A stretch of 64,000 bases of DNA, from the NCBI RefSeq assembly GCF_004331255.1, contig NZ_SJOF01000001.1, positions 248,001 to 312,000 on the forward strand. Reading direction: 5' to 3'. Under the pieces are notes generated by a model. It saw nothing but the letters and a program-made list of their open reading frames with translations, had not been told where the DNA came from and ran no database searches. The DNA is from Acinetobacter sp. ANC 4173. Lineage in GTDB: Bacteria; Pseudomonadota; Gammaproteobacteria; Pseudomonadales; Moraxellaceae. This document shows, one piece after another, positions 27,169-36,488 of this stretch. Positions within the stretch are counted from its first letter, which is position 1. Each line of letters opens with the position of its first letter. Position numbers and translations under genes: made by a program.

Positions 27169-28575
27169 GTAATTCTCCCAACTTTCAAGCAACCCTATTT
27201 TTGAATCTCCAGCATCCAAATTATATTTAACACTTCTCATTATTACATGATCAAAAATATTTTTTTTATCCACTGTATTTATATAATTTATTTCTTTTAA
27301 AAGTTGTGAGTTATACTGTAAAAAGCACCATTCATTTAACTCATTTTCATTTAATTCCTGACCACCTTCTCCTACCATATGTTCATAAACATCATACTTA
27401 TAATGCCATAAATATTTTTCAACAATTTCTAATAAGTCTTTTATTATATGATCGAAAAAACCCTCCAAATCCTCTTTATAGTTACTTATTAATTTTTTAT
27501 TAAATAAAATATAAATCAAAAACTCATTTAGATAAGATGTATTGAATTTAGTGAATAAAGAAAATTCATTAACAATTTTCGATAGCTTTCTTTTGGTGAT
27601 TTTTGATTTCAGATAGAGTAAAGTCGTCAATCCTATAGCACCATTATATAAATCAGAGTTATCCAACCCTAAACTAAAAAAAATGTTTCCTACATATTTA
27701 TGTGCTTCATCCATTTCATAGTTTTTAACTTTAGGTAAATTAATACTAAAATCAACAAACTTATCTAAATATTCCTCACCTAACTTTTCATCATAACCAT
27801 AGTTATGACAAACAACCTTTAAAAACTGTTTTTTATCCATGACTAAAACAAAAACAATTCTAGGAATATCAAAGAAATGCTTAATCCGCTCAATCAAACG
27901 AATTGCAAAATCAGGGCGACAACGATCCAACTCATCTATAATAAAAACTAGTGGTTTGTCTAACTTTTCAACTGTTTGAGCTAGATGTTTCTTGAATGCT
28001 TCTAAAGTTTTCTTTTCAGCTTCATGACCTGCAATTTTCTCTTGAATACTTTCTTTAATTCGATCACTCGTCTCATCTGATAATTTATCTACTTCATCCT
28101 GCGCATTTTCATAACCTTGCTGCAAGATTCCACCTAAAAAACCTGCCCCAACTAAATGAAGCCCAAGCGTTAATGCAATTTTAGGTAAAGATGGTAACAA
28201 TGCCGTTCCTACAGATGCGGATAGATCTATGAGTTTTTTAACCTTACTTTTGGTCTTTTTATCTTTACTTAAAGTATTTGTAATTTCTGAAGTCACAACT
28301 AAAAAAGGATCATCTAAATAATCATTTGCAAATGCATCGAGATAAATCACATTATGATTTTCATCTTCTAAATGTTTTTGCCAATGTCTTACAAACCACG
28401 TTTTCCCTTCTCCCCAGCGAGCATCTAAAGCGAGTACAGCTCCACACTGCAAACGATCAACATAATTCGTCAGTTGAATCCCCAAACGCTCACGACCCCA
28501 AAGATCACCCTCCCAAGCAGTTTCAATATTATCTAAATTTGTTCTGTTCCAGTTTAATTGGATTTGATCAGTCAT
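27157..28575 (-). CDS. KAP-family P-loop NTPase
   Basis: The 472-residue protein carries Walker A ALDARWGEGKTWF near residues 49-61 and Walker B VFIIDELDRCRPDFA near 210-224, followed by the sensor-like strand IVFVLVMDKKQF. The DELDRCRP form is the KAP signature (Kidins220/ARMS and PifA group, STAND-related). Between them lies a hydrophobic stretch (about 118-150) and a charged helical stretch (155-205), the place where KAP proteins typically carry inserted membrane helices. The C-terminal half is unassigned and very AT-rich in codon use. PifA of plasmid F excludes phage T7, so a defence role is possible but unproven. It is monocistronic and convergent with the acetyltransferase, with a 12-base overlap. 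Confidence 0.88.
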   Translation of the reverse strand: MTDQIQLNWNRTNLDNIETAWEGDLWGRERLGIQLTNYVDRLQCGAVLALDARWGEGKTWFVRHWQKHLEDENHNVIYLDAFANDYLDDPFLVVTSEITNTLSKDKKTKSKVKKLIDLSASVGTALLPSLPKIALTLGLHLVGAGFLGGILQQGYENAQDEVDKLSDETSDRIKESIQEKIAGHEAEKKTLEAFKKHLAQTVEKLDKPLVFIIDELDRCRPDFAIRLIERIKHFFDIPRIVFVLVMDKKQFLKVVCHNYGYDEKLGEEYLDKFVDFSINLPKVKNYEMDEAHKYVGNIFFSLGLDNSDLYNGAIGLTTLLYLKSKITKRKLSKIVNEFSLFTKFNTSYLNEFLIYILFNKKLISNYKEDLEGFFDHIIKDLLEIVEKYLWHYKYDVYEHMVGEGGQELNENELNEWCFLQYNSQLLKEINYINTVDKKNIFDHVIMRSVKYNLDAGDSKIGLLESWENYLNL

Positions 28576-28925
28576 CTATTATTTGTTATTAATAAGTTAG
28601 CAACATCATACTATGCCTTACAAACGTGACCAAATTTCACTCATTTAAGCCTATTTCTAATAAAAAGATGCTTTAACTTAGCTGTTTCATTTTTATCACA
28701 ATTTTTACCCGACTTTAGTACAACAACGCATACTTTTTAGACAAAAAACATGCTAAGTTAAGTTATGGAATCGACGGTTTATAAAGCCTTATCCCTATGA
28801 AAACACTAGGTTTTATAAAATCAAAATTAGCGTTAGTATAAAAGTGTAAACAATAATTTTGAGTCGCAACTCGCAAATAAAACAGTTTTAAAAAAAGATC
28901 GTAATGAAAACAAGGAGTAATACAT
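28576..28925. other. Intergenic region between divergent KAP NTPase and uspA genes
   Basis: No gene visible. It must contain promoters for both genes. The main structure is a 10-base inverted repeat, TTAACTTAGC at 28673-28682 and GCTAAGTTAA at 28752-28761, bracketing 69 bases. No target-site duplication flanks it, so a miniature transposable element is not supported. The uspA ribosome site is CAAGGAG just before 28926. Confidence 0.45.
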
Positions 28926-29366
28926 ATGGCTTATCAAAATATTTTAGTTCCAGTTGACGGTTCAGACACTTCTTTTGCAGCAGTAAAACAAGCAGCAGAA
29001 CTCGCCAAAGTCTTTGGCAGTAAAATTACAGTTGTGCAAGTACTTGCTTTAGACCCTTACATTGCAGCCGAATATATTACTGCGGCACAGACTAACGATC
29101 TGATTGAACGTGCTCGTGCATCAATTGAAGGTACACTTGAAGATGCCAAAGCTAAATTTGGTGCTGAGGGTTTAACTGTTGAAACTCGTTTACTTGAAGG
29201 GCAAATGATCCATCAGGAAATTCTTAATGCTGCCAAAGAAACCAATGCCGATTTAATTGTGATTGGTTCACATGGTCGTACAGGGCTAAAAAAATTCTTC
29301 TTAGGTAGTGTGGCACAAAAAATTCTGGGCGATACAAGTGTACCTGTATTGGTGGTTCGTCAATAA
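28926..29366 (+). CDS. Universal stress protein, UspA family
   Basis: The 146-residue single-domain Usp has the starting strand NILVPVDGSDTS and the ATP-binding G-2x-G-9x-G-S pattern in GSHGRTGLKKFFLGS, so it belongs to the nucleotide-binding subgroup. These proteins aid survival under starvation, oxidative or acid stress. AAGGAG lies at the proper distance before the ATG. It is a single gene with a long AT-rich upstream region. Confidence 0.95.
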   Translation: MAYQNILVPVDGSDTSFAAVKQAAELAKVFGSKITVVQVLALDPYIAAEYITAAQTNDLIERARASIEGTLEDAKAKFGAEGLTVETRLLEGQMIHQEILNAAKETNADLIVIGSHGRTGLKKFFLGSVAQKILGDTSVPVLVVRQ

Positions 29367-29382
29367 TCTCATCCATCAACTT

Positions 29383-29418
29383 GGTCTTACATTCATACTC
29401 AGCGTTGGGTGTAAGACC
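29383..29418. terminator. Inverted repeat between convergent uspA and ATL genes
   Basis: GGTCTTACA / TGTAAGACC, a perfect nine-base stem with an 18-base loop, just past the uspA stop and before the convergent gene's end at 29421. Lacks a T run; likely a bidirectional 3'-end structure. Confidence 0.55.
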
Positions 29419-29420
29419 CT

Positions 29421-29765
29421 TCAACCCAGTCTACAAATTTCTCCATTCCATTGATAGAGCTTCAAATTTACCTTCCCTGCAATAACCGCAATATTTTCTG
29501 CTTGTAATTTTACAACCTGAAGATTATTACCCTGAGTGTCCAATTTACTTAGGCTAATTTTCCCTTGTGAATTAATCACTCGATGCCAAGGCAAATGCTG
29601 ATCTTCAACTTGTTGCAGCACACGCCCAACTAAACGGGCATGTTTAGGTAAACCTGCCATCTGGGCAATTTGCCCATAGGTCGCAACTTTCCCATAAGGA
29701 ATTAAAGCAACCACTTGCAGAATTAACAGTGCTAATTCTTGGGAAGATGTCTTAGCAATTGGCAT
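29421..29765 (-). CDS. Alkyltransferase-like protein (ATL), MGMT fold with Trp in place of Cys
   Basis: The 114-residue protein has the DNA-binding part of O6-alkylguanine-DNA alkyltransferases: the helix IPYGKVATYGQIAQMAGLP and the Arg-containing turn HARLVGRVLQQ. The active-site block reads LPWHRVINSQGKIS, so the alkyl-accepting cysteine of PCHRV is replaced by Trp. ATL proteins bind O6-alkylguanine without repairing it and channel it to nucleotide excision repair. The start is uncertain: the ATG at 29765 fits the family; a TTG at 29795 abuts the upstream antiporter's stop. The same-strand neighbour ends 30 bases upstream, suggesting cotranscription. Confidence 0.88.
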   Translation of the reverse strand: MPIAKTSSQELALLILQVVALIPYGKVATYGQIAQMAGLPKHARLVGRVLQQVEDQHLPWHRVINSQGKISLSKLDTQGNNLQVVKLQAENIAVIAGKVNLKLYQWNGEICRLG

Positions 29766-29795
29766 TTCGGAGTTTATTCCTAGGCTGAAGATCAA

Positions 29796-31295
29796 TTAGA
29801 AGTTACCTGGACTCTCCAGTCGTTTCACTTCTTGGACTTTTTCTGGATTATGCACCGCTGCAACCCCATCATCTGCTTTTACATCCACATATGCATCTGG
29901 ATTATAAAGGGTGATGGTTTCATTGCCAGTCGCATCTTCCCCGACTATATATTGAAAACCTTTGCGATTCATCTTATGACATAAACGCTGGTACCAACCT
30001 TTAAAGCCTTCTGTCTCTTCATTTGGATTGTAATAAAAAGCATTCATCACTGCAGGAAGCCCTAATCCACAGACCAAACCCGACAAAAGTACGCTAATAA
30101 AGGTATATCCAATTAAAATACTGCTGTATTCGCTCAATTGTGGAATATTGGCAACGGCAAGAATCAAAGCCAACGAAATTCCACCACGTACCCCACCCCA
30201 AGACAGAATTGCTAAACTTCCGTTATAACTTTTGTGTCGAAAACTTGGGAAAAAAGCAAAGGCGAGATAATTGGCTGCAAAACGTGATGCATGCAGAATA
30301 ATAAAGGCAATAATACCGCCTAAAATCAGACTCACACTTAAATCTAAAATAAAAAGTTCTAAACCAATCAAGGTAAATAAGAATGAATTGATAATCCCTT
30401 CAACGGTATGCCAAAAATGATTGACCTCACGGATTTCACGCTCTTGCAGGATCTCTTTCCAACGATTCCCGACAATTAATCCACCAAATACGCAGGCAAT
30501 TGGTGCAGAAGCATGAGCAAATAGCGCAACCAAGTAAGAACCACACGCAAGCAAAGCGGTAGTTAAAATGAGAGATTCCATTTCATGTTTGCCACGTAGC
30601 AATCTCAGAATGGCTAGACCAAAGCCCCAACCAATAATAATCGCAACGACAATCTCATACAGTAAGGTTTGTAGTGTACCGATTAAACTAAAATGCTCAC
30701 CTTGTAAAACATTGAGTAAGGTCATGAATAAGGCAATACACATCGCATCATTAAATAAGGATTCGCCTTCCAACTTAACCATTAAATGATGCGGCGCTCG
30801 AACCGAACTTAACACCCCTTTAATCCCAATTGGATCCGTCGCACCTAAAGCCGCGCCCAAAAGCAACAACACCAATAGGTCAACATGCTGCCCGACCAAA
30901 AATTGATAACCATAGAGTGCCACCCCAAAGAACACAGCACAGAGTACCAATGCGATACTGGCTAAAATACTGATTGGCTTCCAATAACTACGTAAATCGG
31001 ACACTTTGAATTTCAAGGCTGAGGAGGTCAGAATAAAGCAAATCACCCCATTAATCAGAAAGTCATAAAAGTCGATGTGACGTACAGCATTTTCGATATT
31101 ATGAATATTGATGGTAATAAACCGATTACCGTTGAGTAAACTAGCTCCCCACTGCAAAATAAAGACAAAAATAGCCGAAACAATGGGAACGCCTATGGCT
31201 TGTGGGAAACCTAAAATTCGCTTGTTAAAAATCGTAGTCGCAATTGATAAGGCAAAAATAACCGTGAAAATTTGAAGAAATAAAAAATTACCCAT
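29796..31295 (-). CDS. Cation:proton antiporter, CPA1 (NhaP-like) family
   Basis: The polytopic inner-membrane protein has about 500 residues and some 12 hydrophobic segments. Seen: the ion-binding signatures GATDPIGIKGVL and LEGESLFNDAMCIA, and the later block WGGVRGGISLALILA, all typical of Na+/H+ or K+/H+ exchangers of the CPA1 group. A cytoplasmic tail of about 80 residues follows the last helix and ends in an acidic, Val-rich stretch. The ATG at 31295 (MGNFLFLQIF) is preferred over the TTG at 31316. It is upstream of the ATL gene on the same strand. Ion specificity is unknown. Confidence 0.92.
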   Translation of the reverse strand: MGNFLFLQIFTVIFALSIATTIFNKRILGFPQAIGVPIVSAIFVFILQWGASLLNGNRFITINIHNIENAVRHIDFYDFLINGVICFILTSSALKFKVSDLRSYWKPISILASIALVLCAVFFGVALYGYQFLVGQHVDLLVLLLLGAALGATDPIGIKGVLSSVRAPHHLMVKLEGESLFNDAMCIALFMTLLNVLQGEHFSLIGTLQTLLYEIVVAIIIGWGFGLAILRLLRGKHEMESLILTTALLACGSYLVALFAHASAPIACVFGGLIVGNRWKEILQEREIREVNHFWHTVEGIINSFLFTLIGLELFILDLSVSLILGGIIAFIILHASRFAANYLAFAFFPSFRHKSYNGSLAILSWGGVRGGISLALILAVANIPQLSEYSSILIGYTFISVLLSGLVCGLGLPAVMNAFYYNPNEETEGFKGWYQRLCHKMNRKGFQYIVGEDATGNETITLYNPDAYVDVKADDGVAAVHNPEKVQEVKRLESPGNF

Positions 31296-31475
31296 GCGAG
31301 TTCCGATGCTAACCAAGGGGGTGAAATCAAGCGAATGAACTTAATATTTGATGAACTAAATATTGACTTAAACACTATTTTTTACATTTTAGTGTACCGC
31401 CTTTTAAAGCTAGCCTCCTAGTTTCGTTAATTTTTTTAACATAAAACTTGTACAGGATTAAACAAAGCGTTTAGA

Positions 31476-31491
31476 TTGAATCCCGATTCAA
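31476..31491. promoter_or_regulatory. Inverted repeat upstream of 31541, candidate operator
   Basis: TTGAATC-CC-GATTCAA, seven-base arms with a two-base centre, about 50 bases before the ATG at 31541. Dyad symmetry suits a dimeric repressor; the regulator is not known. Confidence 0.35.
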
Positions 31492-31540
31492 ATGACTCAC
31501 GCTATTTTGCCCTTTAAACTTTTAGGATATTGACTCATTT

Positions 31541-32098
31541 ATGCACCAGACCATTAAAACCGTTTTTCGCCTGTGTTTCGCAGCCAGTATTTTTTTAATT
31601 ACCTTGGCATTGGTCTGGACATGTATTGTCAAAACGTTAGAAATTAAAAATGCCTCTCAAGCTTTGGCTCAAGCGCAGCAGTTTGAGCTGAAATCTAGCA
31701 CAGCTAAACCGTTAGTCTTGGTTACCAACAATCAAAAACCAGACGAATCCGTTTTTATTCTCGTCGCCAATCAAGGATTTATTGCCAAAATAAGCTGTGA
31801 GCATTATGCCCAAGATCTTTGTATTGATGCTGAAAATCAAACCCATCGACGTCAAATTGACACTTTGGGTTTAAAACAAATTGGACAGCAACATTATATT
31901 CAACATATTCAATTTCATGACAGCCAAACTCAGAAAGTCAGCCGTTTTAATTATAGTGATGTGCAAGTCCAAACTTTCTTCCAACGCGACATTCAGCAAT
32001 TAAAATATGCGGTCTTCGGGATTGCGATATTTGCGCTGATTGCCTTGTATGTCAGCTTCCGTATTCTGCGTAACTTTAAGCAATTTCTACGTAAATAG
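31541..32098 (+). CDS. Bitopic membrane protein with periplasmic domain, unknown function
   Basis: The 185-residue protein has a hydrophobic helix near each end (about 10-30 and 155-173) and a polar middle of roughly 120 residues, presumably periplasmic. That part contains two cysteines close together (ISCEHYAQDLCIDAE) that could form a disulphide. A basic tail (RILRNFKQFLRK) follows the last helix and marks it cytoplasmic. No family recognised. It stands alone between divergent antiporter and convergent MFS genes. Confidence 0.8.
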   Translation: MHQTIKTVFRLCFAASIFLITLALVWTCIVKTLEIKNASQALAQAQQFELKSSTAKPLVLVTNNQKPDESVFILVANQGFIAKISCEHYAQDLCIDAENQTHRRQIDTLGLKQIGQQHYIQHIQFHDSQTQKVSRFNYSDVQVQTFFQRDIQQLKYAVFGIAIFALIALYVSFRILRNFKQFLRK

Positions 32099-32118
32099 TC
32101 CATAACCCCTTATTCAAA

Positions 32119-32154
32119 GACAGCCATCTTTTTTCAATCGTGATGATGGCTGTC
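32119..32154. terminator. Hairpin between convergent genes
   Basis: GACAGCCATC / GATGGCTGTC, a perfect ten-base stem with a 16-base loop that includes TTTTTT, situated between the genes ending at 32098 and 32171. Probably a bidirectional terminator although no T run follows the stem. Confidence 0.6.
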
Positions 32155-32170
32155 CTGCTTCGCTTCAGTC

Positions 32171-33388
32171 CTATGACTGAACCATTACTTTTTGTGGAGA
32201 TAAACTAAAGATTGCTAACATTGCGATGGCAATGAAACACAGCATCAAGGTCGCCATATTCATTAAATCTGTCCAGACCAAGAAATTCAGAATCACGCCA
32301 GCCAACAAGCCACAAGCAAATTGCATGCTGCCCATCACCGCACTAGCCGTTCCTGCACGTGCGCCTTGTTCCGACATCGCCAATGCCATGGCATTCGGCC
32401 CTGTAAAACCAATGCCTGAAACTGCGAAAAACATGCCTAGATACACCAGTTCAATCGGCGCATGTTGCAACAGACCTGCAAGCACTAACACCAAGGCACC
32501 TGTAAGTTGAATAAATCCACCAATTTTAAGACGGGTAAAAACGGCCAGGTGTTTACCCAATTTTTTATTTAGGGTCGATAACAACATAATCCCAAAAGCA
32601 TTCGAACCAAAAGCAATCGCAAAGTGTTGTTGATTCAGACCATAGCCATTCATGAGGATGGCTGCGGATGAGCTGATATAACAAAACAGCACACCACCCG
32701 AGAAACAGCCTGCCAGCATGGGGATGCGGAAGCTACGATCTTGAAAAATAGCCGCATACAACTGAAAAACTTGGGTTAAATTCAAACGTAAACGACGTTC
32801 AGGCGCTAAGGTTTCATGAAAGAAGAAATGAATACATAACCAGCAAGCCACACCTATTATCATCAAAAAAACAAAAATGGCATGCCAATTAAAATAACTG
32901 AGTACCAATGCTCCCAGTGTTGGTGCCAAAATTGGTGCCACCCCCATCACAATCATCATACTGGCAAAAGCCTGCGCAGAAGCGTTCATATCTAAACGAT
33001 CCCGAATCGCGGCTCGTGCAATTACCACCCCTACACATCCCCCAAGTGCTTGTAATATTCTGGCGGCGATGAGCGCCCATTCATTACTCGCAAGCACACA
33101 GAGCAAACTGGCAACGACATATAAACTTAAGCCAAAGTACAGCGGTTTCTTACGCCCAATCCGATCACTCAATGGTCCATAAATGAGCTGCCCAATCGCG
33201 AGTCCCAAAAAATAAGCAGGCAAAGTATTTGCCACCATTTGGGTACTAACCCCAAAGTCTTTTGCCATTTGTGGCAAAGCAGGTAAATACATATCAATGG
33301 AAAGTGGACCTAAGGCGGTTAATAACGCCAATAACATTATCCAAGAAGTTGAATAGGTTTTTTTTACGGGAGATTGAGGAGCATTCAT
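32171..33388 (-). CDS. Bcr/CflA family multidrug efflux MFS transporter
   Basis: The 405-residue inner-membrane protein has 12 predicted helices. The first periplasm-facing block SIDMYLPALPQMAKDFGVS and the loop 2-3 signature GPLSDRIGRKKPLYFG are those of drug:H+ antiporter family 1, subfamily Bcr/CflA. Motif C-like GVAPILAPTLGALVL in helix 5 supports export. Substrates of relatives include bicyclomycin, sulfonamides and chloramphenicol; this one is unassigned. No adjacent regulator gene is present. Confidence 0.93.
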   Translation of the reverse strand: MNAPQSPVKKTYSTSWIMLLALLTALGPLSIDMYLPALPQMAKDFGVSTQMVANTLPAYFLGLAIGQLIYGPLSDRIGRKKPLYFGLSLYVVASLLCVLASNEWALIAARILQALGGCVGVVIARAAIRDRLDMNASAQAFASMMIVMGVAPILAPTLGALVLSYFNWHAIFVFLMIIGVACWLCIHFFFHETLAPERRLRLNLTQVFQLYAAIFQDRSFRIPMLAGCFSGGVLFCYISSSAAILMNGYGLNQQHFAIAFGSNAFGIMLLSTLNKKLGKHLAVFTRLKIGGFIQLTGALVLVLAGLLQHAPIELVYLGMFFAVSGIGFTGPNAMALAMSEQGARAGTASAVMGSMQFACGLLAGVILNFLVWTDLMNMATLMLCFIAIAMLAIFSLSPQKVMVQS

Positions 33389-33529
33389 ATTTAAATTTTA
33401 ACTACGAAGAAACAAGACAAGCTTACACTCTCCATAGTATTATTTCTTGATCAAAAAAGTGAAATTAAATCCTGACTCAAATCTACTTTTTGCATAAAGG
33501 TTTGATGTACATCTCTTGAAGGAAACCAC

Positions 33530-35704
33530 TTGAACACTTGGCTTACTCGTCTGAAGCAAACCACTTATAACACCTCTTTTATGTATAACGTGCGCATGAT
33601 TATTGCGTTCTCAGGTACCGCTTTTGTTCCCTACTTTTTAGGGTACCAACTGGCAACCATCCCCCTCACCTTAGGTGTTGTGGCTGCAGGTCTCAGTGAT
33701 ATTGATGACCGCTTCTCGGTGCGTCTTTTAAATTTGGTTTATACCTATATCGGTTTTTTTGTTACAGCAACCTCTATTTATTTTCTTTTTCCACATCCTG
33801 TTTTGTTCGCCATCGGACTTATTATTTCCTGCATTGGTTTTATTTTATTGGGTTCTTTGGGGCGTCGCTATGCCACCATTTCCTATGGTTGTTTGGTCAT
33901 TTCCGTATATTCCATGTTGGGCGTACATTTATTTGATCAATGGTATATGCAACCCTCGCTATTGGTTGCAGGCGCCGCATGGTATGGCTTAATTTCAACC
34001 ATCAGTTTCTTATTGTTTCCAGTTCGCCAAGTCCAAGATAAATTATCCGAATGCTATTCCTCGCTAGGTAACTTCCTGTTTGCAAAATCCAATCTTTTTG
34101 ATGTCGATATGACTCCGCAAAGCTACCAGCAAAGCATGATTGATTTGTCACTGGAAAATGGCAAGTTAGTCGGTATCTTTAATGAAATGAAAACTGCGCT
34201 ACTTACCCGCCTAAAAGGTGACCGAGGTCAGCGTGATACTCGACGTAGTTTGCAATATTATTTTGTCGCACAAGATATCCATGAACGAGCAGATTCCGCT
34301 CACATTGACTATCAAATTCTGAGCAAAGTTTTTGAACATAGCGATATCCTGTTTCGCTTTCAACGTATTTTGTCTATTCAGGGTAAAGCCTGTAAAGATC
34401 TAAGTGAAAGCATTTTATTGCGAAAAAACTATAAACATAACAAGCGCTTTAAACATACTTTTCAAAATCTAAAGGTGTCTTTAGAAAAATTGCGGGATGA
34501 CAATCATTACGATCCGATTTGGATCAATGCCCTGTTCTCCTTATACCAAAACCTTAAATCAATTGATGCTCAGCTGCGTAACTTGGAAACTGAACAAAAC
34601 ATTGTTTTTGATAAAAGCAAACATATTGAAAACCAGCTGAAGGATGATGACCTTAAAGGTTGGGATGATATTGTTATTCGAATCAAACAGCATCTTACAC
34701 CTGAATCTGTGTTGTTTCGCCATGCCATTCGACTCTCAATTGTGTTGCTGGTCAGCTATATTTTTGTACAAGTCACCCAAATTCAATATGGATACTGGAT
34801 TATCTTAACGGCCCTGTTTGTTTGCCAGCCCAACTTTAACGCCACCAAACGCCGACTCCGCCTGCGCGTAGTAGGAACCCTAATCGGGATTATCATTGGC
34901 GAGGCCGTGCTGTACTTTATTCCTTCAATTGAAGGTCAGTTACTGCTGTTGATTTTAAGTGGTGTGCTCTTTTTTGAATTACGCAGTAAACAATATGCAC
35001 AAGCAACTGCCTTTATTACCATCTTGGCCTTAATTAATTTTAATTTAGATGGTTTAGGATTTTCAGCAGCCGTACCGCGAATGATTGATACTTTGATTGG
35101 TTGTGCCCTTGCATGGCTAGGCGTGACCTTTATTTTTCCAGATTGGAAATTCCGTCGTCTGCCACATAGTATTCAACGTAGCTTACAGGCTCAATGCACC
35201 TATTTAAATGAAGTGATTCAACAATACAAACAAGGTCGAAATAATAGTTTGAATTATCGCGTGGTTAGACGTGCTGCACACAATACGGATGCCGATGTCG
35301 CATCGCTTATTTCAACCCTTGCAACCGAACCTGACTTTGACCCTACGCAAAAAAGTCAGGCCTTTGAGTTTCTTTGTTTGAATCATACCTTCTTGAGTTA
35401 TATCGCGGCTCTCGGTGCACATCGTGCCCAAATCACGGATCCTGAAATTCTAAATCTGCTGAATCAAGCACAGGAGGATATTCAAGGTGCATTACTGAAA
35501 GACGAAATGCCTGATTTAACAGCACAAAATATGTTGCAAACCATTCGACAACGCCTTACGCAAGATAAAAAAGAAGATCAATTATCTTTGATTATTTTGC
35601 AGCAATTATCGTTAATGTTCAGCATCTTGCAGCAATTGAGTCACCTCAAGCAAAACTTGAGCAATGAACGTGATGATCAGGCGACCGAGTTTGCATCTTT
35701 ATAA
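33530..35704 (+). CDS. YccS/FUSC family inner-membrane protein
   Basis: The 724-residue protein has an N-terminal hydrophobic block of about six helices (residues 20-160), a long cytoplasmic helical part (about 170-400), a second hydrophobic block (400-540) and a cytoplasmic C-terminal helical domain. This doubled arrangement is that of YccS/YhfK and aromatic-acid or fusaric-acid exporter families. The start is a TTG: AAGGAAA lies upstream and MNTWLTRLKQTTYNTSF fits the family. Substrate unknown. Monocistronic, divergent from the Bcr-type gene. Confidence 0.88.
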   Translation: MNTWLTRLKQTTYNTSFMYNVRMIIAFSGTAFVPYFLGYQLATIPLTLGVVAAGLSDIDDRFSVRLLNLVYTYIGFFVTATSIYFLFPHPVLFAIGLIISCIGFILLGSLGRRYATISYGCLVISVYSMLGVHLFDQWYMQPSLLVAGAAWYGLISTISFLLFPVRQVQDKLSECYSSLGNFLFAKSNLFDVDMTPQSYQQSMIDLSLENGKLVGIFNEMKTALLTRLKGDRGQRDTRRSLQYYFVAQDIHERADSAHIDYQILSKVFEHSDILFRFQRILSIQGKACKDLSESILLRKNYKHNKRFKHTFQNLKVSLEKLRDDNHYDPIWINALFSLYQNLKSIDAQLRNLETEQNIVFDKSKHIENQLKDDDLKGWDDIVIRIKQHLTPESVLFRHAIRLSIVLLVSYIFVQVTQIQYGYWIILTALFVCQPNFNATKRRLRLRVVGTLIGIIIGEAVLYFIPSIEGQLLLLILSGVLFFELRSKQYAQATAFITILALINFNLDGLGFSAAVPRMIDTLIGCALAWLGVTFIFPDWKFRRLPHSIQRSLQAQCTYLNEVIQQYKQGRNNSLNYRVVRRAAHNTDADVASLISTLATEPDFDPTQKSQAFEFLCLNHTFLSYIAALGAHRAQITDPEILNLLNQAQEDIQGALLKDEMPDLTAQNMLQTIRQRLTQDKKEDQLSLIILQQLSLMFSILQQLSHLKQNLSNERDDQATEFASL

Positions 35705-35864
35705 AAGATATTAAATCCGACGCATTACAAATTGGCTTGCGGGGCATTAAAAATTTTGCTGTTAAAAAAGCAGCATCTTACCCGCAATACAATGCATTTA
35801 TAACGTATCAACCCTGTGTATTTAATGCTAAACTTTCTCCAGTTTTAAATTTGCTCTTTTCACT

Positions 35865-36425
35865 ATGACCGCAAAAAATTTATACGCTTACACGCTACAA
35901 CCTGTGAACTACGAAATCTCTGAAGCTGAGCAGCGTCATGCTCAGCTAGTGATTTGGCGTAGTACCAATAAAATTAGCACCAAAGCATGGATGATTATGG
36001 GTGCCATCGTAGCTCTTGCGATTTTGGGCATCATCTTATTAAAAAACTACTCAACCATTTTCTGCTGGGTGGCAATTGTTGGGGTGGCTTTATACCTTGC
36101 AATTCGTACTTATGGCTTAGAATGGTATGTTAAACGCAAAATGAATGAATTTCCTGTGCAGGAAATCAAAGGCGTAAAATTGGGTGTACAACCTCACGGT
36201 CTCGTGATGCGCCAACAAATGGGCATGCAAGAAGGTGTTGGTGCAATTGGCTGGAAAGACATTTACGAATGGTATAACACACCAGAATTTATGTTGTTGA
36301 ACTTTAAAGTGAAAGGTCAACAAGGTGCCTATATTTTACCTAAGCGCATGGACTCGCGTAATTTCTCTTTCGAGACTATTCGCAAACATCTAAATGAATC
36401 TGTAGGCGAAGCGAAGAAAATCTAA
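35865..36425 (+). CDS. YcxB-like membrane protein
   Basis: The 186-residue protein has two adjacent membrane helices (about 42-61 and 64-84) after a polar N-terminus. The soluble C-terminal part contains GVQPHGLVMRQQMG, GAIGWKDIYEWYNTPEFMLL and YILPKRMDSR, the pattern of YcxB-like/PH-like domains (conserved W..I....T......Y..P.R). Role unknown. Single gene with a strong terminator. Confidence 0.82.
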   Translation: MTAKNLYAYTLQPVNYEISEAEQRHAQLVIWRSTNKISTKAWMIMGAIVALAILGIILLKNYSTIFCWVAIVGVALYLAIRTYGLEWYVKRKMNEFPVQEIKGVKLGVQPHGLVMRQQMGMQEGVGAIGWKDIYEWYNTPEFMLLNFKVKGQQGAYILPKRMDSRNFSFETIRKHLNESVGEAKKI

Positions 36426-36440
36426 GCAGCCGAATATAAG

Positions 36441-36470
36441 AAAAGCCTTCTGAAATATGAAGGCTTTTTT
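36441..36470 (+). terminator. Intrinsic terminator of the YcxB-like gene
   Basis: AAAAGCCTTC-TGAAATAT-GAAGGCTTTT with six T, 15 bases after the stop codon. Confidence 0.92.
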
Positions 36471-36488
36471 ACAAAACAAATTAAAAAT

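Noticed and set aside
28673..28761. Miniature inverted-repeat transposable element
   Set aside because: Only ten-base ends, no target-site duplication, and no second copy noticed in the window.
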